A DNA stretch of 64,000 nucleotides from Steromphala cineraria (GCA_916613615.1 OU744737.1:2872001-2936000); one strand, 5' to 3'; numbered from the stretch's first letter, positions 10,740 through 23,769 are shown. Numbers and translations: made by a program. Notes: generated by a model not told the origin, from the sequence alone.

Positions 10740-13269
10740 ATTAATTGAAAAAGGAAATGGAGGTATGAAAACTTTGAACGTATTAACAATGGGTTATTTC
10801 TTCATCAAACGTCAAAGTAGATATATATTATTATATTAATATTAATATATAAATATATTAATGAATATTAATCTTAACCTACATGAACATACAATACAAG
10901 GTATCTAGATTCTTACAAGTATGTTTATTATAACATTACCATAGTTACAAAACATTAAAATTAAAGATACTGCATTAACTTAAATATGACATTTCTGGTC
11001 TTCTGTGGATGTGATGTAAAGTGACCTGTTTTGTGCTGGCAATTTAACCATAACAAGAATATCTTAGGGACTCTGGTGTGTCATGTATTTCATAAACGTT
11101 TGCTATGACGGAAGATGCTAATCATTGAGCAAATCTGTATGTGCACCTTTAGTCATGGTGTGAAATGTATGAAATGAATTTAAATATATACAGAATAAGT
11201 TCTTTCTTTGCACCGAATATTAATTTTGCAGTAAATGGTTTGACAATGTGATTTTGAGAACAATAACAAACCTTGTTAAAAACCATTTTCCATCACTTGC
11301 TGGTTGGTTTCTTGACGTTACAATCTTTTTGCCTTTACAAAGTGGGAACTGCATAAATTGTCAAGAAATTCCAATCAATTTTCTGTTTATTGATGTGAGA
11401 TTTGTTACATAACACAAGTCTTGTTGGGCCTTGATGTGGCAATATTTAGTCCTTAGCATTTTGAACAAAGGAAGTCACATTCCAGAGACATGGTTACGCT
11501 TGCAGAGATTTCTTCTCTGGAATTGTAATCCTGCTTTAATACCGTGCAGTTATTTCTCAAACGTTTCTTTGAAGTCTGAAAATCACAATAATGTTAGATT
11601 TTCATCGAATAAACTTTTAAATGAACATTTTACTAAACAAGCGGTTTTATTATCGAGGGCTGGTTTTACAAAATGCAATTTGAACTCCTTTCAACTGTAA
11701 TTATTTATTTATTGCCGATGTTTAAGGTGTTATATTGTGGTAACCACATGTGAATATCTACGTCGGCGATGTCAATAAAGTTCTTACGTCATGGATAAAT
11801 GAAATAAAAGAATTCAAACTGAGACAGTGGTTGCTTGGCAACGTGACAAACATTGACTGAATTCCGCTATGAAAAAGGTCTGCATGCATTTGTTGCTTTA
11901 AATGTTTAATTTTGGTTGCTTTATAATGATATAATGATATCGTTGCGTCAACCCAGCGTACCGGAATTCCAAAATAACGTTGTATTGGTCTATCACTTTT
12001 TATCATAGTCCAGTAAAAGGGCATCAAAAAGCATTTAACGACGGCTAGGTTCACAATAGCCACTCGTCTACCTGAGCGTGAATAACTTACACATAGATTG
12101 ATACATACATCACCTCAATAAAAATAATCTCGCACTTTTCGAATACAATATGTTTTTGTAACATGCACATTTAACAAACTAAGCCTCTTCCGGTCTCAGT
12201 AGAATAGTTATGTATGTGAATGATATTACAAGACATTTATGCTGTGTACATTTACATTAACGTTGTTTATTACCCATATGGTTGAACATAAGTGGTGAAA
12301 TATTTTCAATATGAGCACTAGTGCACATATCACTTTTGCCAAGCAACAATTGTTCCCGTATATTTTCGCCTGTGACGTCGTAACATCATTGTTCGTGACG
12401 TCACTGTAGCCGGCCGTCGCAAGGGAAGCGGCAAGTTTCTTTGATATTTCTAAGATGGTAAATGGAAAAGAATCGATAATTATGTAATTATTTTCAATGC
12501 AATATCAGTTTTACGATATTGTTAACGTTATATTTGTAAATTTTGATACTTTTTAGATAAATTGTATTTTGCTTTCAAAGTCTGTCTTAATCGTCTTGTT
12601 TTCAACAAGATTCTAAACTTCGACCTTATCCCCCTCATTTGTTTAAATGACCCCAGTTCAAATTCCCCCATTTCACACCCAGCGTCTGATTGTCGCCCCT
12701 CCGTGTGAAATCAGAAGAAAGAAACGAACCGTAAACAAATCTATGAGACAGACAATGCTCCTGGGATGTAGACGGGCTAATTTGGGATGGTAAAAAATAG
12801 ATAATCCCAAGGTTAAAATGATGATCGTTTTGATCTTCAAAATATTTTTATTTTTATCATCTGAATAGGTTATTTAATGTCTTGCTTAATTTAATCTTTG
12901 AAAAGGTTGTAGACGGTCTAGCTTATTTAATCTTTGAAAAGGTTGTAGACAGGCTAATTTGGGATGGTAAAAAATAGATAATCCAAAGGTTAAAATGATG
13001 ATCGTTTTGATCTTCAAAATATTTTATTTAAGTTTTATCATCTGAATAGGTTATTTAATGTCTAGCTAAATTTAATCTTTGAAAATATCATTTATTTTTT
13101 TGCAATTACGCAAGAAATGATACATTATATTTTTTTACGTCATTTTTTTCAGATTATATTAGGCTCGGCTCCCTTGTCATCATCAATTTGTAATATCTGA
13201 TTGTTATTTTAATCTTACTTAATTTGAAATTATTTACAATCTTCTGTAATCTAATATAAAACGTTTATC
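10740..13269. other. Gene A intron 1, first part; includes a ~180-bp tandem duplication
   Basis: Mostly unique AT-rich sequence. Around 12768-13085 two copies of a ~180-bp block begin near GTAGACGGGCTAATTTGGGA and GTAGACAGGCTAATTTGGGA. A minus-strand frame of 101 codons at 11758-12063 has no family I recognise. Confidence 0.6.
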
Positions 13270-13632
13270 TTAAAGGGACAGCAGCACGTTTTTTGATAAT
13301 TTTATATTTTAAAAATGCACTATAATTGTATGTAAATGTCTTATGTATTATATTGACAGTGTCAACAATCACATTACACAAGCCAATCACACATAGTCAG
13401 AGGACAAAGTATGAGGATTTACATAAATTCCATTGGCGGCCATTTTTGTGTGAACACCTTTAATTCATTTTTGTAAGAAAAAGGAATCGCATGGCTGAAC
13501 CTTACGTTATATATTTGAATTTTTACTGCTCCATTTAGTTTAAATACACTGTCTTTCATTTGGAACCATTTTTTTTCATTTTCCTGACATCACCTTATAT
13601 TCCCCCTAAAAACGTGCTACTGCCCCTTTAAC
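13270..13632 (+). mobile_element. MITE family 1, full copy in gene A intron 1
   Basis: Left end TTAAAGGGACAGCAGCACG, right end CGTGCTACTGCCCCTTTAA. The core contains CATTGGCGGCCATTTTTGTG. It is about 360 bp, with no coding capacity and TTAA at both ends. Confidence 0.9.
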
Positions 13633-14868
13633 ATAAAAAAGCGATACAAAATTATGTTTTGATAATAAGTGATTTATCGAAACAATAAAACATCAAGGCA
13701 AATTGTGAAAAGTATAAATTGAACACCAAAACATTTTTGAATTTACATTTCATTACCCTTACCCTTAATGTATGAAACAATCTAAAAAATATCTAAATAT
13801 ATCATTAAAAACGTTATCAAATCAAGGTTCATTTGCAATTTAAAGCTATCGATCATTATTTCAGAAATAACATTTCCTTCCAAGTAAGGGTATAAGGTTA
13901 CTCAAGACCAACTTCCTATTAAGCAATGCTGTAATATAGATATGTTGCATATATGCTGCTTATTTGGGCGGCATCTCAAATCGTGTCAATATCTAATCAA
14001 TTACAGCTCATCTGTCATCCATCCAAATTTACACCGGATTTTCGTGCCTCGGGCCTGATATTGACGATACATATACACAACCCGTAGAATCTGTGTCGTT
14101 TTTCATGACTTTGCACGTGCCTTTCGCGCTCCGGGCCTAAAATTGACAACTAGCAAATCAAAAGTCTTGATTTTTTACCCGCAGGGCGCATGCTAATACC
14201 TTTCATGGTGACGTTTAAAGGAAATCAAATAAATCAGGCCATTTATTGAAACTAAGGTTGACCTTGTTTAACAAACTTTTTAGAGAATACTTAAATCAAA
14301 TATTGAATCATGAAATCAAGTTATATAATCTTATAATGATACACTATAGAATCGAATATTTAAATCAAAAATATCAAAAAAGTCTTCTAAAGTCAAATAT
14401 ATCTTTCAGTTCATTCACATGTAGATCAAAGGTAAAATATGTATCCTATATAACATCACTGTTATGAGTCAGATAGGCGAGTTAAATGGGTATAACCCAA
14501 ATCTGGCACATAACAAGTATTTATAAAGATATCACACAACAATTTGAAAACTTAAAGTGGATTTAATACAAAATAGGATAAGATTCTGATACAAATGCTA
14601 ACTGCAAGAGATTAAAATGTATAAATTCACAAGGATAAACTGGCAGGCTAACAAAAGATTTAGGGCTTAACAATATAAAAATATACTCATCACCGACATG
14701 GATTAACCGACCTGGTACATGCACAAACCAACAACTGACATCACTGCACATAATATCAAATCATTCATCTGCATGTCATATTAAGCATATCCTATATCAT
14801 AAATCGTTCATTATAGCATAATCAATATGACACCATATTTACATAGGTGAGGTGAGGTTACTTGGGGT
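13633..14868. other. Intronic sequence, nothing identified
   Basis: AT-rich, with no repeat shared with the rest of the window that I could see. GGGCCTGATATTGACGA and GGGCCTAAAATTGACAA near 14050-14150 hint at a short degenerate duplication. Confidence 0.5.
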
Positions 14869-15224
14869 TTAAAGGGGCAGTAGCACGTTTTTTGATAATT
14901 TTATATTTTAAATATTTCACTTATAATTGTAAGTTAATGCTAAATGTATTATATTGACAGTGACAACAATCTCATTACACTAACCATAGTCAGAGGACAA
15001 TGTATGAGGATTCACATAAAATCCATTGGCGGCCATTTTATGTGAACACCTTTAATTCATTTTGTGTAAGAAAAAGAAATCGCATGGCTAAACTTTACGT
15101 TATATATTTGAATTATTACTGCTTCATTTAGTTTAAATACATTGTCTTTTAATTGCAACCATTTATTTCCATTGTCCTGACATCACCTTATATTCCCCCA
15201 AAAGACGTGCTACTGCCCCTTTAA
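14869..15224 (+). mobile_element. MITE family 1, full copy
   Basis: Ends TTAAAGGGGCAGTAGCACG and GACGTGCTACTGCCCCTTTAA, with intact TTAA on both sides. Same orientation as the 13270 copy. Confidence 0.93.
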
Positions 15225-15225
15225 T

Positions 15226-15425
15226 GCCTCTTTCAAGAGTAGTTCACTTATGTCAAGGCTGCTAGCATTATTGTAGAGAGAAAGTCCGCAACTCTATTGT
15301 GGTGATGCATTGCGGTGAAACCTGCAAGCAAAGGCTGGAACTAGCGAACCATCGGTGGTACTGCACTGATATTCAGTGTAGCATAATACCCAAAACCTAA
15401 CTGCGTGTAGAACAATTCTTTACTG
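15226..15425 (-). mobile_element. SINE fragment, family shared with 62935-63235
   Basis: Read on the minus strand it matches the body of the element near 63020-63200, including TACACTGAATNTCAGTG, GGTTCGCTAGTTCCAGCC and GTTTCACCGCAATGCATCAC. The tRNA-like head is not recognisable here. It lies directly beside the MITE. Confidence 0.7.
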
Positions 15426-15734
15426 CTTTACTTCATTTTGATATAAATATGTTGTTTACATTTCTAGTTTCGTTCCCGTAAAGATCAAAAGCGCCGCCTA
15501 CCCTTTATTATTAAGTATAGATTTTGAGTGACGTCATGAAACAATGACCCACGACGTCAAAAGCAATCGGCTATAATCCTGATCGAGGATTTTCAATTTT
15601 CCTGATTTACAAAATATGTTAATATTTGGAGTAGAAATATCTTAAACCAGTAAAAATCTACATACTAGAAAAGTAATAGCATAATAAACATACACATTCA
15701 CATATTTCTTCAACAAGTGTATTATTTCTTCCAG

Positions 15735-16091
15735 AAGAACTCCAAGTATCAGTACCAGCGGAAATTGAAATCCACAAAGGGGAAACAGCAAAGTTCTTAA
15801 TCGCCTACTACCCAAACTCAACAAACGATGATATCCAGATATCTGTCGACAAGCGGATATCCAAACTGTCCGACAAGAGCGCCTCTGTCCTCAATATAAC
15901 TGCAGGTAACAGCAGCACGCCTATGGTTTACCTGGCCTCTACCTGGCGAAATGCAATCGAGGTGCAGCGGCGTTACAATCGGTTCTACGTCACAATGAAG
16001 AACGTGCAGGACAACTTCAGAGGGGATTACGTCATAAGCGTTTCTGTCAACGATGAAGAAATAGAGGCCGTTTTGAGTCTGCATGTCTTAG
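15735..16091 (+). CDS. Gene A exon 2: Ig-like domain lacking both core cysteines
   Basis: This 357-base exon is phase 1 at both ends, bounded by TTCTTCCAG| and TTAG|GTAAGT. It encodes 119 residues with no stop codon. The fold looks like a V- or I-set Ig domain: KGETAKFLIAYY in the B-strand position and DNFRGDYVISVSV in the F-strand position. No cysteine occurs in the exon. Aligned to exon 3, FTC becomes FLI and DYVC becomes DYVI, so both disulfide cysteines are replaced by isoleucine. A candidate core Trp lies in STWRNAIEV. N-glycosylation sequons NST, NIT and NSS are present. It follows the signal peptide directly, so it would be the N-terminal extracellular domain. Confidence 0.88.
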
Positions 16092-16127
16092 GTAAGTGTT
16101 TCATGTATGTATGTCATTTTCATGCCA

Positions 16128-16440
16128 CTGAGTCTGATAAGAATAGACCGTGCTCCGAGGAATGAAATTAAAAAAGATTGGATCTATTGGGGTTCGAACT
16201 CAACCAAGCCGCTTCCTCCCCCCCCCCCCCCCCCTCCGTCATGGTCTGATCGCACCCACATTTGTCGCATGTTTCTGACGTAAGCTCATCTAGCCAATCA
16301 CGAGGAATCGGGCAAAAGCAATCGGTATCAGGGTAGGGGCAGGTAACTCCAGTGTACCATTTGTAATACATATTCGCGGCTAAAAGGTATTTAAAGATGA
16401 CGATTTGATTGGATCTTTGACGAATCGGTTTGGACTTGTA
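16128..16440. mobile_element. Partial copy of the 9-bp-TSD MITE found at 58030
   Basis: GTCTGATAAGAATAGACCG, then GCTCCGAGGAATGAAAT and GGGGTTCGAAC, matches the terminal repeat of 58030-58382. The interior shares GGCAGGTAACTCCAGTGTAC. The right terminal repeat is missing. A run of about 17 C residues (16219-16235) interrupts it. The 101-codon minus-strand frame here comes from this repeat. Confidence 0.7.
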
Positions 16441-16759
16441 TATGTCAAAATCACCTTGTGGGAAAGTCTGCATGCATCAATATTAACGACCTTTACACCT
16501 TATCACTTCTGTCTTATAAAAACTACAGTATGTGCGTAACGTAATAGAAACTCTAGTCTGAACCAAATGCTTAGTTCAAAAATTTTACTCCGCTGAGTGC
16601 TTATAAAGGTTACTGTCTTCGTGTTTTACCAAGGATTCGATATTTCTAGCCAAAAAAAAGATCTATTTGTAACAGACGTTACGTGGGCAGAACTGACTTG
16701 AGAAACATCTTCTGGGATAGACTGAGGGGTAGTTAGAAAACAGTTCCCTGCAGTCACAG

Positions 16760-17020
16760 CTCATTCTCTCCACACAGATGCAGATAAAGACATAAAATAT
16801 TGATTATACCTATGTTCGAAATAAACCAAATCCTTGCTTTCTGGCATTTCCCCCGGCGGAAAAAAAATTGGCCCAACAATCAATTTTAATTTTTAAAGCA
16901 AATGGCAACGCTTTTCGCTTGGGAAGGGTGGTTCATATCACAATGCTTTTACCATGATTCAGTTGCCAAAATGATCATTTAGGGATAGCATCGCTCATTG
17001 TACAACTAACTTGTATCCAA
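16760..17020. mobile_element. Second, partial copy of the element at 6317-6901
   Basis: It begins CATTCTCTCCACACAGATGC and contains CCCCGGCGGAAAAAAA and GAAGGGTGGTTCATATCACA, as in the interior of the 6317 element. Here the left terminal repeat is single, and the right one is not recognisable. Confidence 0.75.
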
Positions 17021-17788
17021 AATTAACTACCCAGTTCGAGCCCACAAACTCGGCTTATAAGAACACAGGCTTGATCAGCATTATATTACTTGATCAGTTT
17101 CTATGGGGTCACATCCTTGCATATGTACAAATAATTATTCACACATTTTCAAGCTAAATAGAGCAACAAGGTACAACAGAGTCGGCCATTTTTTATTCCT
17201 TCCTGAGCGGAAAATGAAACTATATAAGGTCCGTCTGTGAACATGACAAACGTATTTTTATCTGAGAAACAGGTTGAAGTATTCCAAGGCACAGAAGGAT
17301 ATCAAAAATGGCTAACTCTGTCGTTCCTTGTTTTTCTAAATTCATCATCTTAAATTGTCAAAAAGAAAAGTTCATGAATTGTCATTTATAAGTTATTAAA
17401 ATCAAGATACATGACACAGTTTATTTAACATCATTGTAAGCCAAACGGTCCACTTTACTGAATCTGCATGTCTGTCATATAAAGGTGTAGATAGGTAGGC
17501 CTATAACAACGGCTTGCTAGATGTGCTTGCATCAGTCCTGTCTGTGTATTTTCATCACAGCTAATACTAAACTAATAAATATGTATAACATCGACGAACG
17601 AAATGCTTAACCACTCTTATCGATAATACAAAGTGCCATTTCTATCTTGTTGACAAAATATGTTGTTTTGACCATAAACAGAACTCTTTTCGACCATAAT
17701 TAAAACACAATCACAATACAAACTATGTTTTGGAATATGTTTCTCCATTCCTATGACTGTATTGATTGATGATGATATTTATTTTCAG
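17021..17788. other. Gene A intron 2, remainder
   Basis: No repeat or exon identified. It ends in a good acceptor, TTTATTTTCAG at 17778-17788. Confidence 0.5.
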
Positions 17789-18130
17789 AAAAACCGACGT
17801 CAGTTTCTATTGAGCTCCTAGACCCGTCCTTTCTACCATACGACGAAGACACACCGGTCAATTTCACGTGCACTGTCAATGGCGGCATGAATTCAGGGGA
17901 GGTCACTCTTGCTCGCAAGGGAAGCGGTGACTCGAGTTATTTCCCTTTGGAATCGGTTCTCGTGGACACATCAAGCAATGATTTTGCTAAAATCTTTAAT
18001 TACACTTTCGAGCGGGTCTTGAATCACAATGACAACGGTTCTGATTATGTTTGTGAAGTTTATGAGGGGTCTTTTATCATACCAAACGGACAATTACTAA
18101 GAAGTGCGCCAATCAACGTCGCTGTTACCT
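17789..18130 (+). CDS. Gene A exon 3: canonical Ig-like domain
   Basis: A 342-base, phase 1-1 exon encoding 114 residues, bounded by TTTTCAG| and TTACCT|GTAAGT. The Ig pattern is clear: TPVNFTCTVNGG carries the B-strand Cys and NDNGSDYVCEVY the F-strand Cys in a D-x-G-x-D-Y-x-C motif. I see no core Trp in the C strand (EVTLARKGSG). Sequons NFT, NYT and NGS suggest glycosylation. With exons 1 and 2 the model reaches 254 residues. No following exon, transmembrane segment or stop codon was found before gene B, so the 3' end is missing: either in undetected small exons or lost. Confidence 0.88.
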
Positions 18131-18254
18131 GTAAGTTGATTTTTCCTAATTCCATCTTCTCTTATATTATTTAGCGTCAAACCATGTTTTGCATATCGTT
18201 TAGACCTATATAACCATATCCTCGGTCAGCGAGGCATACATTTTCATTAACCCC

Positions 18255-18304
18255 ACACTCAAAGGCAAAAGAAGCTTGGTCGCGTTTCTTTTGCCGTTGA
18301 GTGT
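18255..18304. repeat. Perfect-like hairpin, ~18-bp stem
   Basis: CACTCAAAGGCAAAAGAA pairs with TTCTTTTGCCGTTGAGTG around a ~12-base loop, with one mismatch. It lies just 3' of gene A exon 3. The stem is short for a typical pre-miRNA. Confidence 0.6.
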
Positions 18305-20634
18305 TCACTATAAACCACCCTCACAAATTCAGGAGCCATCATACACACCATATAAAGCTCTGATGATAACCTTTGTTATATATACATGTATGATCAATAT
18401 GGAATCGATGTTGCCAAGCTTTTCGATCATCCCATCTTTAAGATGAATCAGGAATGAACTTCAGGTTTTCGACTTAAAAATCAAACAATATCGTATTCTG
18501 AAAAAATATTAATGGTGCAATTCCCCAATAAATATTAGTTTATGCAAAATTTATGACCTCAATAGGGCCAAACATCACATTACACAACCTCATTAACCGT
18601 ATTTTCAGACGAAATTGTCAAAAATCATTTATCATTTTTTAATCTTTTGAATATTGAATAGGAAAGTGGACATTAATTATTATTTTAGTTTTCGAACTGA
18701 CACTTTTAATTAAAAAACGATGTACTGTAAATGGTCACATTTATGTGTTTTAGCAAAATTACTATTTTACCTTTAAAACGTGCTACTGTCACTAAGAAAC
18801 TATGTATCGTTAAAGAAAGATAAATCTCATAAAAATCAGATATATTACCACGCATGACTCCACCCATTTAACAACGAGGCCTGGAAGCTAGCAGCACGAT
18901 ATCATAAACTGGTGTCCAAAAGAAACGCTACAAAGTTTTCATCGTCGTCAATAACAAAATTGGTTAACGTGACAGAGTCGGTTTTGAATGTTTTTGACAG
19001 GCATATGTCTTGTGAAGAAGTATGCACATTTTCATTCTTCATGAAAAGATACTTTTGTTTTTTTGGTCTTTTTAAACGCACATGGGGTGCATAAATCGCT
19101 TTTTTTTAAATGTTCACATTTTTTCGTATATGTAACCTATTTACACAATGCTAGAGCATGTTGACTTGAACATCGGCAATGTGTACTCTCTTTATAGAAG
19201 CGTTCTGGAGTTGTCTCCCTTCACACAAGTGAGATCTTCCCAATAGTTGTACCGAAGTATGTTAATCTCTAAATTATTAATGATTTTATATATTTTTATT
19301 TCGTTACTCTGAATATGATTTTTTTACACGGGGGTGAGATAGAAATTTTGTCATTGAATGTACCATTTCCATTGTTACAATCTATGACCTCGATCAATAT
19401 CTTGATAAAATCATGTTTTTACCAAAACAGAAGAAAAATTTAAAAAATGTTTCCAACAACATCTTTCTACGAGAAAAACTTTATCCAAAAATAAAAGTTG
19501 ATGAAATAATCATTTGAAAATACAGTGAACATATGTGTCAATAAAAATAACCTTCTACGTACATATTATAAATAAAATAGTTTACCATCAATTCTATTAA
19601 CATTAATTCAAATATATATTACTATAAATGAAAATAATTCAAATACTATAGTAGCTGGATAAAAGCAGTAATCCAAATGCAGCAACATTTGCAATGTATG
19701 AATCAATTTGAAGTGTCATGCTATCATGAGAATGGAATGTATTGCGATACATGTATGTGACAAGCACCTGGAATGCGAAATGCGCGTTTTCCATTCATAG
19801 AGGAATGCAGTGAACAACGTAACCTGCTTTTCTCGTGCATGACGTTACGGACAAGGAAGTAGATAAACACACGTGACTCATTGAATGAAATGTACATCAA
19901 TGCACGCCTTTGTTTGGCCTCTTAAGGGTATGACGTTATCCATTGTAGACAACAATATATATAAAGCAGAGAAAAGAAGACTTTATGAGCGATAAAATAT
20001 ATTTAAGGTTTGCTGTATGGAGTAGATTCACACGATGTTGCGTTAAACGTCCATGTTTACACAGCCAAGGTTTATCTTAGTTTCAAGTATGTGTTTGACC
20101 TTGTTGGATATACCGTAGTATATCCAAAACCAAATGATGACTATATTATGATATACTTTAGTTTAGAACTTGGTCATGTCTACGTATAAAAAATTAACTA
20201 TTATGGCATAGCCATTTTACGAATGAAAAGTCGTTTTAACGTTATGAGTTTTTTTATATATTCGTCCTCTTTTACGAACAAACTAAAATACGAGGTATAC
20301 TGTCCCACATTATTCCGAGTGATGCATATAATTATATGTATAAACGTAAACCCATATGGAGGAAATTAAGAAGTGACATACGTTCAATATGAAAAGAACT
20401 TAAACAACCGTCCCTGAAATATTGCTCAATCGCAGTTAAGCATTTAAGTCATTACTCACTCACTCAACAATATTTTTAAATATTTTTTCTATCTTCTACG
20501 GTATCAGATTTCTCACGGTATTGCCTGTGGTTACTCGAGCGTGAAGGAGCGTTGGTAAGGGGTATACAATGGGGTAAAACATTATCCAGTGACGCGTCTC
20601 ATATTTCTTGAACGAACGTTATTTGGAGTTACAG
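18305..20634. other. AT-rich non-coding stretch with a decayed family-1 MITE
   Basis: Between about 18500 and 18797, TTACACAACCTCATTAACC and the end TTTAAAACGTGCTACTGTC recall MITE family 1, strongly diverged. The rest shows no gene or repeat that I can support. Confidence 0.45.
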
Positions 20635-20770
20635 ACAGACAGACAGATGTTTTATTACAGTCTCACCTCACATAAATACATTAAAAGGTATATACATATA
20701 AGAACAACATTCAATTGAGCCACCCTATAAGGGTTATGAGAGACTACATTATAAAATGTTTAATAAACTA
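20635..20770 (-). mobile_element. LINE 3'-end fragment
   Basis: Matches the 3' untranslated part of the LINE at 44268-44822: a GACAGACAGA tract, AGTCTCACCTCA, GAGCCACCCTATAAGGG and TTATGAGAGACTA. On the minus strand the element ends in a (CTGT)n tail. Only the last ~130 bp are present. Confidence 0.75.
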
Positions 20771-21309
20771 AACTAAATATTAGTTACAGGGTATGTATGC
20801 TTTTAGATTGATTGAAGCGACCTATTTTAAAAGGGGTTATTTTGCCGAGGGAAATGTTCACGTTGCGTTGGTGAAACTGTATCTAAGATAACCTACTTTG
20901 TAAAGAGGTCAAATTTGAATTTCTTGAGGCTGTTTTTGCTTCTTGTTTATCACGATCTTGAAATCGCCATATTTTCTATTCGGACACAGAGTTTATGTGT
21001 TTATAAGCACGCCAAAACGCGGCTTCCGTAAGCAAATGCAATTTAAAAGTAATTGATATTCTATTTTTGTAGCACACTACTATAAATGCAAATGCAAAAG
21101 TGAAATCGAAATTCCCATCTTTTTATATAAAAAAAACGAGGAAAAATTTAACGTGAAAATTTAGATATTTTAAAATCATAAAGCTATTCAAAATATTTTT
21201 TAAAACTTCACGTTGTTTTCTACAACTATCCATTGGACAGGCTACATACTGTTTATATACATACAACATTCATTACGGTATGACTTCTACATGATTATAC
21301 ATGGGAATT
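20771..21309. other. No identifiable feature
   Basis: AT-rich sequence without a supported gene or repeat. Confidence 0.4.
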
Positions 21310-22545
21310 ACAGGTAGACGACAAGTGGCCACCCTCTACTAGATATACAGTGGTCATTGTATCGCAGTGACCTGGTCAAGCGGTCAGCTGTATAATCTTG
21401 TAATACTACCTCTATACTCCTGAACTCCATATAAGCTTCAGTGACTAAGTGACAAGCGAGATGTGTTAGTTCGCCTTCGTTGAAAGGTGAATGGTAATAC
21501 AAGTTTTGGTATTAAATTTAATGTATTTGATGTGATCGCTATATGTACATTTTAGTGATCGTGGTCAAGATATCGCCGTCAACGTCGACGTATTCGTCGA
21601 TATCGTTATCTACAGCAGCATCTGCTGTAATACACCCTTTAAGTTTTACACATATGTATCGAAATGCTGGAAATTTTGGAAATCATCAGTGACAAATCAT
21701 ACCGATTTTATGATTTTTGAATAAATTGTTACCACATTTGTTATCAAATATTCGACATACCACGAATTTGTACATGTTGACAGCCAAACATGTGTCACTG
21801 TAAACTAATATCACGATTTGGACATGTTTATATACGTTATAAATTTCATGTGAACCACTTTACATTGCCAGCAATACCGTAAGTCCTAAAATCAACTGCC
21901 CTGGGTCGCTTTTAACAAACACGATAGATTGATTAATGGATCGATGGATAGATCTTATCATTAACGTTACGCTAAAGGGGCAGTAGTACGTTTTAGGGGG
22001 AATATAAGGTGATGTTAGGAAAATGAAAATAAATGGTTTCAATTGAAAGACAATGTATTGAAACTTATTAAGCAGTAACAAATGAAATATATAATGTAAA
22101 GTTCATCCATGCGATTTCCTTTTTGTACACAAAATGAATTAAAGAGGTTCACACAAAAATGGCCGCCTTTATGTGAATCTTTATAACTTGTTCTCTAACA
22201 ATGGAAAATTGGGGTGTGTAATGATATTTTAACCACTATCAAATAATACTTTTAGCATTAACGTACAATTATCAGTGATAAATTGAAAATATAACTTTTT
22301 CAAAAAATGTGCTTCTGTCCCTTTAACACGCAAACATGTTATCATTCACCCCTCAACGTTCGGGATTATCTGAATAAGTAACATATATCAAACATGATGA
22401 CCTCTCACCATGTCCTTGATACTTATATGGATTTCAGGTTTATAGAGTTAGTACAAGATTATACAGCTGACCGCTTGACCAGGTCACTACGATACAATGA
22501 CCACAGTTCCTGTTGTAAAAGGTGGTTACATTTCTATCTGTAGTC
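21310..22545. repeat. Inverted-repeat pair (~120-bp arms, ~1 kb apart) with nested MITE
   Basis: The left arm at about 21310-21440 (GACCTGGTCAAGCGGTCAGC, CTGAACTCCATATAAG) is reverse-complementary to the right arm at about 22425-22545 (GCTGACCGCTTGACCAGGTC). The interior carries a family-1 MITE at 21972-22326. This looks like an old element with long terminal inverted repeats. No target duplication was identified. Confidence 0.75.
21972..22326 (-). mobile_element. MITE family 1, reverse orientation
   Basis: Left end CTAAAGGGGCAGTAGTACG, right end GTGCTTCTGTCCCTTTAA. The family core GGCGGCCATTTTGTGTG appears as its complement. One flank is CTAA instead of TTAA. Confidence 0.88.
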
Positions 22546-23769
22546 ATGCAGACAGTTATCATGAATCTTATCAGAGACTCTATCTACATGTGTTTTATAA
22601 TGTCTCTGATATTATGGTATAGCGTGTCACAAAATGTATCATATTCATTCAACATACAATTATCTTCACTCCAATAACATTATGACATGTATAAACAAAA
22701 AATTTATCGAAAAGTTGAGATATGTCTTTATTGTTTTGCCTATACAATTCTGAAAAGTGTAGGCGTAATGAATAAATAGCTTCATATAAATATAAAGTGA
22801 CTGAACCATATTATCAGTTTGTAATATGACATTCATAACAATTTCCAAAGTTGGATTTTATATCAACCTAAATCAAATTTGAATCAAATAATTTGAGCAG
22901 TTGGTAAAGCTAAGAGGTAATTATTAAAACTTGATTTTCTCAATAAATTATCGATCCATTTTAGAAAAAGAACGGTATATCGCTCATAAACCTGTATTTA
23001 ATAATAAAGCTATAAATCTGTCAATGCCAGGTCGACACTAGTGTATAGTCATTGTGTAGAGATTGTTAACAACACGAAAAGATCGGAGGTTTTCCTTGAC
23101 TTGCGAATCAATTGTGAAGGGCAATAATTTCGAATATCCTGCTTAGATTGTGTCATACGTATGCGCATATCAAATTGTAAAGCGATTTCATACCATAAAG
23201 GAAATTAAATGGCGCCGGGCTGTACAGGAAAGTTTGTGTGATCAAATTACAATAACATTGAATTCTCTTTTAATAGTACATTGAATTTGTTCATTTCGAT
23301 TAGCTTTGGCATAAATGAAACCGTGACATGTTGGGGAATAATTAATATGATTAATAGAGATAAGTTTTGAGGAAAATATTTGTGATTGAATTAGGGCCTT
23401 GTTATATTCCTAATACGTCGCCAGTGAGATACTGTAAATATTGAGTTGATCGTGTTTCCAAATGTAAACAGATTTCGGTTTGGATTTACTTGTAAGTACA
23501 AACAAACCGAACAAGAGACGTGTATTGAAATTTGCTTAACTAGCTTTGTATTTCATGTATCATAATTATTTCAAATCGTATCTGCAAACACATTTCTCTC
23601 CAACCCTAAAGGTGTTAAATGTACGTTACAATCGTCATGTCATATTAATCTTATTGGTGAAAGAAATCCCATGAAGACTTGAAATCAAGTTTCATCGCGG
23701 ATAACTTGAAAACGGATAACGTGCGTGTCAAGAATTTCATGCAGTTAAATTAACCAAAAACATACATTC
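22546..23769. other. No identifiable feature
   Basis: AT-rich. No open frame with recognisable protein features and no repeat matched elsewhere in the window. Confidence 0.4.

Noticed and set aside
11758..12063. 101-codon minus-strand frame
   Set aside because: No recognisable domain, signal peptide or splice context. It lies in gene A intron 1 on the opposite strand. A degenerate transposon fragment cannot be excluded.
16168..16473. 101-codon minus-strand frame with several cysteines
   Set aside because: It overlaps a MITE copy and a poly-C tract; the related element at 58030 does not keep the frame.
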